A stretch of DNA of 9,738 bases from Campylobacteraceae bacterium (lineage in GTDB: Bacteria > Campylobacterota > Campylobacteria > Campylobacterales > Sulfurospirillaceae). The notes under the pieces are model-generated. The model saw only the letters and a list, made by a program, of their open reading frames with translations, had not been told where the DNA came from and searched no databases. Numbering within the stretch: position 1 is the stretch's first letter; each line of letters starts with the position of its first letter. The stretch is taken from contig JALUXQ010000156.1 in NCBI GenBank assembly GCA_027013265.1, positions 1 to 9,738 on the forward strand. The letters are read 5' to 3'. A program made the position numbers and the translations under genes. This document shows positions 1 to 6,214 of this stretch, piece by piece.

Positions 1-1238
1 AGCTCTTAAATCGTGGCAAGATGGATATAGACAATGTTTCACTTGTAGTCAAAAAGATTATTGATGAGATAAGAGATAGTGGAAACATCGCTCTTAAGAA
101 GCATATAGAAAAATTTGATAAGTGGACACCAAAAGATGATGAAAGTTTGCAAATATCCACAAAAGATATGGAGAAAGCATATGACAGTTTGGATAAAGAG
201 CTAAAAGATGCACTAAATCTAGCTTTTAACAGGATCAAAAATTATCACGAAAAATTATTGCCAAAAACATGGATGCAAGAGGATGAAACAGGCTCAATTT
301 TGGGTCAAAAGATAACCCCAGTCGAAAGAGCAGGGCTTTATATACCAGGTGGCAAGGCAGCATATCCAAGCTCGCTTTTGATGAATGCCATCCCAGCTAT
401 CGTAGCAGGGGTTGAGGAGATTGTAGTATGCACTCCCGCTCCAAATGGTGAGTTAAACTCTCTGCTTTTGGCTGCTTTGCATCTTTGTGGCATAAAAAAA
501 GCTTACAAGATAGGCGGAGCTAGTGCGATAGCGGCTATGTCGTATGGAACACAAACTATACCAAAGGTGGATGTTGTGACGGGTCCTGGTAACATATTTG
601 TAGCGACCGCCAAAAAACTTGTCTATGGAGAAGTAAATATAGATATGATAGCAGGTCCAAGCGAGATAGGAATCTTAGCTGATAGCAGTAGCGATGCAAA
701 ACTTTTGGCGATAGATTTACTCTCTCAAGCAGAACATGATGAGATGGCAAGCTCCATTCTTATCACGACAGATAAGGAGCTAGCAAATAAGACCCAAAAA
801 GAGATAGAAAAGTGGCTAAAAACTCTAAAAAGAGAAGAGATAGCAAGAGCCTCTATAGAAAAAAGAGGTGCTATCATCATCGCAAAAGATATGCATGAAG
901 CAGTTGATTTGATGAATCAAATCGCACCAGAGCATTTAGAGGTGATGTGTGAAAATGCTATAGACTTTTTACCTAGTATTAAACACGCTGGAGCTATATT
1001 TTTAGGAAGTTATACACCTGAGCCCATAGGTGACTATATCGCGGGACCAAATCATACACTCCCAACTGGTGGGACTGCGAAGTTTTATTCTCCACTTAGT
1101 GTTGATAATTTTATCAAAAAATCATCAATTATCAGCATGAGTCAGCAAGGCATAAGAGAGATAGGGCGAGAGTGTGAACTGTTAGCCAAAACAGAAGGAT
1201 TAACAGCCCACGCAGCCTCAGTAAAAGAGAGAATGTAG
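1..1238 (+). CDS. hisD: Histidinol dehydrogenase, 5'-truncated by window edge
   Basis: HisD catalyses the last two steps of histidine synthesis: NAD-dependent oxidation of L-histidinol to L-histidine, in the cytoplasm, with one zinc per active site. The first ATG in the window (position 21) is internal: the codons before it, from position 3, read LLNRGK in frame and continue into MDIDNV, a typical HisD N-terminal context, so roughly 20 residues lie outside the window. Counting from the ATG at 21, the zinc and catalytic residues are all present: Q236 and H239 (LSQAEHDE), the general base pair E304-H305 (APEHLEV), D338 (GDYIAGPNHTLP) and H397 (GLTAHAAS). The NAD-site segment VVTGPGN is at 185-191. 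The gene ends in TAG at 1236-1238, 6 nt from the stop of the convergent TAXI gene. No other his gene is visible. Identification is secure; only the start is missing. Confidence 0.96.
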   Translation, partial: LLNRGKMDIDNVSLVVKKIIDEIRDSGNIALKKHIEKFDKWTPKDDESLQISTKDMEKAYDSLDKELKDALNLAFNRIKNYHEKLLPKTWMQEDETGSILGQKITPVERAGLYIPGGKAAYPSSLLMNAIPAIVAGVEEIVVCTPAPNGELNSLLLAALHLCGIKKAYKIGGASAIAAMSYGTQTIPKVDVVTGPGNIFVATAKKLVYGEVNIDMIAGPSEIGILADSSSDAKLLAIDLLSQAEHDEMASSILITTDKELANKTQKEIEKWLKTLKREEIARASIEKRGAIIIAKDMHEAVDLMNQIAPEHLEVMCENAIDFLPSIKHAGAIFLGSYTPEPIGDYIAGPNHTLPTGGTAKFYSPLSVDNFIKKSSIISMSQQGIREIGRECELLAKTEGLTAHAASVKERM

Positions 1239-1254
1239 GTTTTCCTACTTCTCT
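1228..1254. terminator. Hairpin shared by two convergent genes, likely terminator
   Basis: A stem of 6 plus 5 base pairs with one bulged T (1234) and a TTTT loop (1240-1243) spans both stop codons: GTAGG (1235-1239) pairs with CCTAC (1244-1248), and AGAGAA (1228-1233) pairs with TTCTCT (1249-1254). In the minus direction the stem is followed by C and a run of four T, which fits an intrinsic terminator for the tgt-TAXI unit. In the plus direction there is no T run after the stem, so hisD termination there would be weaker or factor-dependent. Function is inferred from structure and position. Confidence 0.55.
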
Positions 1255-2522
1255 AAAAGTTTCTCTATTTTACCTAGTATCAGGTTTGCATGGACTTTAA
1301 GGTCGTAGTATTCACCCATATATGAGAGTGGGATTTTGGTCTCTTTTTGTATATCTTTAAGTACCTCCATTAGCTCGTTTTTTATCTCTAGCAATTCATT
1401 TTTATCGCTAGTGTTTAGTCTAGAGTCTATAACATGCAGTATCTTATACCATTTATAAACTTTTGATCTGACTCTCCATCTATACAGAGGTAATGCACCT
1501 TTTATAAGTGGAAAGAGCAGGGTTAGAAGTGGTATAATCATGATGATTAGTCTATCCATCGTACTTGCTATCCAAAAAGGAAAAATCTTTTCCAAAAAGC
1601 CATCACCTTTTATGAGGTAGTTTTTTGCATCACTGCTCATTGGAATTTGAGTGTATTTATATGTTGGAAATTGATTTTGTGATGAAAAAATCGACGCAGG
1701 TGAGTGCACTTTTTTAGCAGCTTTTATGAGTAACTTTATCAAATCAGGATGTAGAGTTTTTACAGCTACCAAAGTCGCAGTCGTGCCTATCAAAACTGTA
1801 TCTTTGTTTGGTATGTTCTTTTCTAAATCTATAACACCTTCGCCAAGCATCAAAGGAGATAAATAGGAGAATCTTTTGCTATAAGCTTTTGCTCTTTTGA
1901 AGCTAAAGAGTTCTAGATTTTTATCACTAAGCATATCTTTTATCTTTTGAGAATTTGCAGAAATAACACTAAAGTATGCATCAATCGTGCCATTTTTTAG
2001 TGCGTCTTTTGGATTTTGGTTGTTTAAGCCTACAAACTTTGTATTGGTTTTGTCTATATTATTCTCTTTTAATAGCACTAGTGCCAAAGCTTTTGTTCCG
2101 CTTCCATCTCCGCCTATATAGAGTCTTTTACCTCTTAGCTCAGATAAGTATCTTATCTTTTTGCCTTTTTTATAAAATATCCAAAGAGGCTCAAAATAGA
2201 TACTAGAAAGAGACATTAGATTTTTCAAATCTTCCCTGCTTGCAGTACCTCCTTGAACAAAAGCTACATCAACTTCACCATTTTCGAGCATCTTTAGTGC
2301 TGCAACTGAACCAGCCGTTGGTATGAGTTGCAAATCAAATTTCTCTTTTTTTAAAAGTTTATGGTAGATAGTTGCAAAGTGATAGTAAGAGCCATCAGCT
2401 TTACCAGTTGCAATTTTTATGGTTCTAGGAGGGGCTGGGTCTATAAACTGATATGAAAATATACCAACTATCAAGATGACAACCACAACAGGAAATGTTA
2501 TCTTACACCATTCACATCTCAT
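1245..2522 (-). CDS. TAXI-family TRAP-type solute-binding protein, membrane-anchored at both ends
   Basis: The TAXI family comprises periplasmic substrate-binding proteins of TRAP transporters. The ATG at 2522 (425 aa) is preferred over the GTG at 2525 because the AAAAAGGGG ribosome site (2537-2529) sits 6 nt upstream of it. Residues 8-25 form a hydrophobic segment, an uncleaved anchor or signal; C3 and C6 do not make a lipobox. The binding domain starts with IKIATGKADGSYYHF (35-49) and continues with LIPTAGSVAALKML (66-79) and VDVAFVQGGTAS (84-95), the typical TAXI N-lobe. GGDGSGTKALAL (137-148) is the second signature. Unlike simple binding proteins there is a second membrane segment at about 324-341, then a basic stretch and about 80 probably cytoplasmic residues with helical, possibly coiled-coil character (370-392). 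The start overlaps the tgt stop by 1 nt (TGATG), so the two are co-transcribed and probably coupled. No TRAP permease (DctQ/DctM or fused) is nearby. Family call is good; ligand and role are unknown, and a sensory role is possible. Confidence 0.85.
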   Translation of the reverse strand: MRCEWCKITFPVVVVILIVGIFSYQFIDPAPPRTIKIATGKADGSYYHFATIYHKLLKKEKFDLQLIPTAGSVAALKMLENGEVDVAFVQGGTASREDLKNLMSLSSIYFEPLWIFYKKGKKIRYLSELRGKRLYIGGDGSGTKALALVLLKENNIDKTNTKFVGLNNQNPKDALKNGTIDAYFSVISANSQKIKDMLSDKNLELFSFKRAKAYSKRFSYLSPLMLGEGVIDLEKNIPNKDTVLIGTTATLVAVKTLHPDLIKLLIKAAKKVHSPASIFSSQNQFPTYKYTQIPMSSDAKNYLIKGDGFLEKIFPFWIASTMDRLIIMIIPLLTLLFPLIKGALPLYRWRVRSKVYKWYKILHVIDSRLNTSDKNELLEIKNELMEVLKDIQKETKIPLSYMGEYYDLKVHANLILGKIEKLLEK

Positions 2523-3646
2523 CACTTACCCCTTTTTATATAAAATTCTTTTTTAAAACCTTGGAAACTATTTTTAAGAATTGCCTCTCTCATTTGCTTC
2601 ATGAGTGTTAAATAGTAGTGTAGATTATGTAGTGATGCTAGCCTAAAGTAGGTCAATTCTCTTGCGCGAAAGAGGTGATTTATGTAGCCTCTGCTGTAGT
2701 TTTTACATGTGTGACAATCGCACTCTTTATCTATGGGCTCATCATCTAGTATATATCTTGCTGATTTTATATTTATCTTACCAAAAGATGTGAATAGTGT
2801 GCCATTTCTTGCATTTCTCGTGGGCATCACACAATCAAACATATCGACTCCTCTTTGCACATTTTCTACCAAATCCTCTGGAGTCCCTACGCCCATCAGA
2901 TATCGAGGTTTATCTTTGGGCATAAGAGGAGTGGTGTATTCTACTGTATCATACATCAACTCATTTGTTTCTCCGACACTAAGTCCACCTATGGCATATC
3001 CGTCATAATCTTCCAGACTACAAAGCTCACTTGCTGAGATTTTTCTAAACTCTTTGTCAACTCCACCTTGTATGATAGCAAATATATTTTGTGCTACTCC
3101 AACCCCTTTTTCTTTTTGGCTCATATGGTACTCTATCGCCTCTTTTGCCCAGTTTGTTGTCCGTTTTATAGATAGAGCAACCCTTTGTTTTTCAGCAGGA
3201 AGTGCCACTAAATCATCTAGTATCATCATGATATCAGAGTTTAGATTATAGCCGATATCCAAAACGCTTTTGGGTGTAAAATAGTGCATAGAGCCATCTA
3301 TGTGTGACTTAAAACTTATGCCTTTTTCATCTGGTTTTGAGTTAGAGCTTAGACTAAATGCCTGAAAGCCCCCACTATCAGTCAAAAAGCTATTTGGAAA
3401 TTTGGTGAAGCCATGAAGTCCACCAAAATGCTTGATAGTCTTGTCACCAGGGCGAAGATAGAGGTGGTATGTGTTGCCCAAAATTATCTCTGCTTTAAGC
3501 TCTTTTACTAAGTCAGATGCGTCTAAACTCTTGACGCTCCCTACTGTTCCTACTGGCATAAATACTGGAGTTTGTATCGTGCTATGAGCTGTTTTTATCG
3601 TACAGGCTCTGGCATGATCGTCTATATTATCTATTTGAAATCTCAT
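2522..3646 (-). CDS. tgt: tRNA-guanine transglycosylase (queuosine)
   Basis: Bacterial Tgt exchanges guanine 34 for preQ1 in tRNAs with GUN anticodons (Asp, Asn, His, Tyr), the entry step of queuosine modification. I start at the ATG at 3646 (374 aa, close to the 375 aa of E. coli Tgt), where MRFQIDN begins the normal N-terminus; a TTG at 3679 would add 11 residues and lacks a ribosome site. Seen motifs: TPVFMPVGTVGSVKS (26-40), LGNTYHLYLRPG (56-67), TDSGGFQ with D90, GGLSVGE (220-226), the nucleophile D271 in FDCVMPTRNARNG (270-282), and the zinc site C309, C311, C314 and H340. All catalytic and metal residues are intact. It is divergent from the COG3400-like gene with a 33-nt gap and is followed by the TAXI gene with a 1-nt overlap. 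No clear Shine-Dalgarno sequence is well spaced from 3646; AAGGA at 3664-3660 is 13 nt away. Confidence 0.96.
   Translation of the reverse strand: MRFQIDNIDDHARACTIKTAHSTIQTPVFMPVGTVGSVKSLDASDLVKELKAEIILGNTYHLYLRPGDKTIKHFGGLHGFTKFPNSFLTDSGGFQAFSLSSNSKPDEKGISFKSHIDGSMHYFTPKSVLDIGYNLNSDIMMILDDLVALPAEKQRVALSIKRTTNWAKEAIEYHMSQKEKGVGVAQNIFAIIQGGVDKEFRKISASELCSLEDYDGYAIGGLSVGETNELMYDTVEYTTPLMPKDKPRYLMGVGTPEDLVENVQRGVDMFDCVMPTRNARNGTLFTSFGKINIKSARYILDDEPIDKECDCHTCKNYSRGYINHLFRARELTYFRLASLHNLHYYLTLMKQMREAILKNSFQGFKKEFYIKRGK
2529..2537 (-). promoter_or_regulatory. Ribosome binding site that decides the TAXI gene start
   Basis: AAAAAGGGG on the minus strand lies within the last codons of tgt. It is 6 nt from the ATG at 2522 and 3 nt from the GTG at 2525. 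The spacing favours the ATG and gives a TGATG stop-start overlap with tgt, typical of translational coupling. Confidence 0.6.
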
Positions 3647-3649
3647 GTT

Positions 3650-3658
3650 TGGTATAAT
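3650..3658 (+). promoter_or_regulatory. Extended -10 promoter element for the COG3400-like gene
   Basis: TGGTATAAT is a perfect extended -10 box (TGn plus TATAAT) in the tgt/COG3400 divergent gap. Transcription would start near 3665, giving a leader of about 15 nt that still contains the GGAG ribosome site. No -35 box is seen at normal spacing; TTGAAA at 3635-3640 is too close (12 nt). That is compatible with the sigma-70 promoters of Campylobacterota, in which -35 conservation is poor. Confidence 0.65.
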
Positions 3659-3661
3659 ATC

Positions 3662-3667
3662 CTTATA
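3662..3667 (-). promoter_or_regulatory. Possible -10 element for tgt
   Basis: On the minus strand TATAAG (3667 to 3662) lies 15 nt before the tgt ATG at 3646. It matches TATAAT at five of six positions. The start of transcription would fall near 3655, leaving a very short leader. A second TATAAG occurs further upstream inside the COG3400-like gene, around 3693-3698. Both are weak candidates judged by sequence alone. Confidence 0.3.
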
Positions 3668-3670
3668 AAT

Positions 3671-3674
3671 GGAG
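3671..3674 (+). promoter_or_regulatory. Ribosome binding site fixing the start at 3680
   Basis: GGAG with a 5-nt spacer precedes the ATG at 3680. It rules out the longer frame open from 3572, whose extra 36 residues overlap the start of tgt on the other strand and also lie upstream of the predicted promoter. Confidence 0.7.
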
Positions 3675-3679
3675 TACAA

Positions 3680-5089
3680 ATGAAAAAAATTCTTATACTT
3701 GCTGATGGTATTTTAGCGAAATATTTTTTAGAAAGAGTCATGGATGCCCAATATGGTGAAAATTTTTATGATGTAGTTTATTACAAAGACAAAACTTTAC
3801 CGCAAAGAGAGTCTGAAAATTTTAGATTTTTTGATTTTGACCCTACAAGCCATGAGAAACTCAAAGAGGTACTGAACGAACAATACTATCAAGTTATGAT
3901 TATCGTTTCTACTAAAATAGACGCTATCTCCTCATACGAAAATGTAAGAAAAATAAACAAAGATGTCCAAATCGTACTTTTAGATAAGTGGGGTTTTAAA
4001 TATAATGATAAAAGACTCTATCTCTTAGATTCCAGAGAATCCTTAGCTTCTCGTTTTGCTGATTACCTTCCTGATATGCCAGTTATCGCACAAAACATAG
4101 GTCTAGGAAAGGGTGAGATTATGGAGGTTCGAATTCCATCGGGGAGTTCATATTCGTATAGACACTTAGGAAATATAGTTCAAAATCGCTGGAAAATAGC
4201 TGGCATATATAGAGCAAACAATCTGATTTTGCCAAGAGATTCCCTTATGATTCAACCAAATGATATACTTTTAGTCATGGGGGATCCTCAAGTTTTAAGG
4301 AGTGTTTACCATAGTGCCAAAAAAGAGATAGGTCAGTTTCCATATCCTTTTGGCAAGGTAATATACTGTTTCATAGATATGTTGGAGATGGATGATATAG
4401 CTATAAATAGAGTCTTAAATGATGCGATGCTTTTGCATACCAAGATAAATTCAAGTAGACTTTTTATCAGGATTATCAACCCAACTGGCTCAAAGCTTTT
4501 TGATAAGATTAAAAGCTATGAAGGTGACAATATAAGTGTAGAGGTTGATTTTTATAACTCTTTAACAAAAGAGATTATTATAACCGATGCAAAAGAGAAA
4601 GATGTGGGATTGGTGGTGGTCAAGCAGGATTTTTTCACTAAACATATCAAAACTCTTTTTGAATTAAGAAAACCGATATTTAAGATTGGTTTATGGGGCT
4701 TTTCCGATCTTAAAGAGGTGGTAATTCTTGGAAATAACGGAGAAGATATAGAGAAAGAATCAGCTGTTATTTTTGATTTTTCTTCGCAGCTCGATTTAAA
4801 GATAAAACTATACAATTTTTACCCCGATGGTATAGATAAGGAGAATGGGCTGAGTGAACATTTTAACAATCTAGCCAAAATATTTAATAAAAAGATAGAG
4901 ATAGTTGATTCAGAAAAAAATCCGCTGATAAAACTAAAAAACAAAAAAGATATCATGCAATTTGTGCCATTTAGCAAAAAAGTGGCAAACCAAACAATTT
5001 TTTCTATATTTTCTACAGATATAGAGAAGTTATACTTTAAACTCTGCGATAATTACCAAGTATTTATACCAGTTACGGCAGATAACTAG
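3680..5089 (+). CDS. COG3400-like RCK/TrkA-C domain protein, function unknown
   Basis: A 469-aa soluble protein with no signal peptide or membrane segment. Residues 1-130 look like a Rossmann-type TrkA-N/RCK domain: a beta strand and turn (KKILILADGILAKYFLERV, 2-20) and an acidic strand end at D52-D54, but without an intact GxGxxG nucleotide loop. Residues about 138-215 fit an RCK_C (TrkA-C) domain: GEIMEVRIPSGSSYSYRHLG (145-164), WKIAGIYRANNLILPR (171-186) and DILLVMGDPQVL (195-206). RCK domains usually gate K+ channels or transporters by binding nucleotides or ions. The C-terminal half (225-469) has alternating strands and helices, with VVILGNNGEDIEKESAVIF (347-365) resembling the second half of a universal-stress-protein fold; that likeness is my inference. 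No channel gene is adjacent. From memory, similar proteins sit beside tgt/aroB in other Campylobacterota. Family moderately sure, function unknown. Confidence 0.75.
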   Translation: MKKILILADGILAKYFLERVMDAQYGENFYDVVYYKDKTLPQRESENFRFFDFDPTSHEKLKEVLNEQYYQVMIIVSTKIDAISSYENVRKINKDVQIVLLDKWGFKYNDKRLYLLDSRESLASRFADYLPDMPVIAQNIGLGKGEIMEVRIPSGSSYSYRHLGNIVQNRWKIAGIYRANNLILPRDSLMIQPNDILLVMGDPQVLRSVYHSAKKEIGQFPYPFGKVIYCFIDMLEMDDIAINRVLNDAMLLHTKINSSRLFIRIINPTGSKLFDKIKSYEGDNISVEVDFYNSLTKEIIITDAKEKDVGLVVVKQDFFTKHIKTLFELRKPIFKIGLWGFSDLKEVVILGNNGEDIEKESAVIFDFSSQLDLKIKLYNFYPDGIDKENGLSEHFNNLAKIFNKKIEIVDSEKNPLIKLKNKKDIMQFVPFSKKVANQTIFSIFSTDIEKLYFKLCDNYQVFIPVTADN

Positions 5090-5170
5090 TAATAAAAGTT
5101 TTTGCAGCAGTTTATCAAAATTAAAAACAGTTTATTGTAAGATTACATGTTATTAAAAGGGATATATAGA
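5090..5170 (+). promoter_or_regulatory. Intergenic region before aroB with direct repeat and weak -10 box
   Basis: This 81-nt gap is the only sizeable one inside the plus-strand block. It holds two copies of CAGTTTAT (5108-5115 and 5128-5135), start-to-start distance 20 nt or about two helical turns, followed by TAAGAT (5138-5143), a four-of-six match to a -10 box. A start near 5150 would give a leader of about 20 nt to the aroB ATG at 5171. No strong terminator hairpin is seen for the upstream gene, so read-through into aroB is also possible. All of this is weak evidence in AT-rich DNA. Confidence 0.3.
5155..5161 (+). promoter_or_regulatory. Ribosome binding site favouring the aroB start at 5171
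   Basis: AAAAGGG lies 9 nt before the ATG at 5171. The alternative in-frame ATG at 5147 lies upstream of this site and has no Shine-Dalgarno sequence of its own, so the shorter start is preferred. Confidence 0.6.
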
Positions 5171-6214
5171 ATGCAAATAAATATAAATATGATACAAGAA
5201 AAAGATAAAAGTTATGATATCTACATAGATGAACTCAAGACATTGAGCTTTGATACAAAAGTGGCGATTATCACAAATCCAACAGTATCAAAATACCACT
5301 TAGACAAAGTTCTCTCTCTTATAAAAGCAGATGAGCTACATGTCATAACCATAAGTGATGGCGAAGAGTATAAAAACCTAGAAACTATAGAGTATATTTT
5401 GAATGAGTGCTTTAAGCTTAGACTAGATAGAAAATCGATTTTGGTGGCGCTTGGCGGTGGAGTTATCGGCGATATGACAGGATTTGCAGCTTCGATTTTC
5501 CAAAGAGGCATAGGATTTGTGCAAATTCCTACGACTCTTTTGGCACAGGTTGATGCTAGTGTGGGCGGGAAAACTGGAGTGAATTCAAAGTATGGCAAAA
5601 ATCTCATAGGCTCTTTTTGGCAACCTCTTGCTGTGCATTGTGATACAAAATTTTTAGAAACTCTTCCAAAAAGAGAGTTCGGCGCAGGAGTTGCTGAAAT
5701 CATCAAGATGGCTGTGACATTTGACAAAGATTTTTTTGAGTGGCTAGAGAGACATGACTTGAATCAAAAAGATGATCTTAAGAGTGCCATCTTAAAGAGT
5801 ATCCAAACAAAGGCATGTGTAGTTTCCAAAGATGAGAGAGAAGCTGGGATAAGGGCAGTTCTCAACTATGGGCATACTTTTGCCCATGTGGTGGAAAACG
5901 AGACAAAGTACAAGAGTTATCTACACGGAGAAGCGGTATCTATCGGCATGGTTATGGCAAATGAGCTGGCTATTAGGCTTGGGATTTTAAGTAACCAAGA
6001 GGCTCTTAGAGTCAAATATCTACTTCAAAGATATGACTTGCCTATAGATTATGAGATCAAGTCTGCACAAGATTTTTATGAGCATTTTTTCTTGGATAAA
6101 AAGAGCAATAAAAACAAGATAACCTTTGTGCTCCCAAAACATATAGGCGGATATGAGATGAGAGACGATATAGAAAAAGAGTTGATTATAGGTGTTTTGA
6201 GGGATTTTGAGTAG
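5171..6214 (+). CDS. aroB: 3-dehydroquinate synthase
   Basis: AroB converts DAHP to 3-dehydroquinate, the second step of the shikimate pathway to aromatic amino acids and folate; it is cytoplasmic and needs NAD and a divalent metal. From the start at 5171 it is 347 aa, normal for the family. The NAD-binding loop GGGVIGDMTGFAAS is at 95-108, the substrate and NAD segment DASVGGKTGVN at 128-138 with K134, and the metal ligands are E176 (GAGVAEIIK), H235 (NYGHTFAH) and H252 (LHGEAV). All key residues are intact. The TAG stop (6212-6214) abuts the GTG start of mtaB with no spacer, so the two are expected to be translated from one mRNA. An upstream ATG at 5147 would add 8 residues that do not look conserved. 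Confidence 0.96.
   Translation: MQININMIQEKDKSYDIYIDELKTLSFDTKVAIITNPTVSKYHLDKVLSLIKADELHVITISDGEEYKNLETIEYILNECFKLRLDRKSILVALGGGVIGDMTGFAASIFQRGIGFVQIPTTLLAQVDASVGGKTGVNSKYGKNLIGSFWQPLAVHCDTKFLETLPKREFGAGVAEIIKMAVTFDKDFFEWLERHDLNQKDDLKSAILKSIQTKACVVSKDEREAGIRAVLNYGHTFAHVVENETKYKSYLHGEAVSIGMVMANELAIRLGILSNQEALRVKYLLQRYDLPIDYEIKSAQDFYEHFFLDKKSNKNKITFVLPKHIGGYEMRDDIEKELIIGVLRDFE

Noticed and set aside
3572..3679. A 36-residue N-terminal extension of the COG3400-like protein
   Set aside because: It lies upstream of both the predicted -10 element and the GGAG ribosome site and covers the tgt start on the other strand; the start at 3680 begins with a normal Rossmann strand.
5221..5727. Long open minus-strand frame (168 codons) opposite aroB
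   Set aside because: The plus strand here is unmistakable AroB with all NAD and metal motifs. The antisense frame has no recognisable domain, no ribosome site and arises from the codon bias of the real gene.
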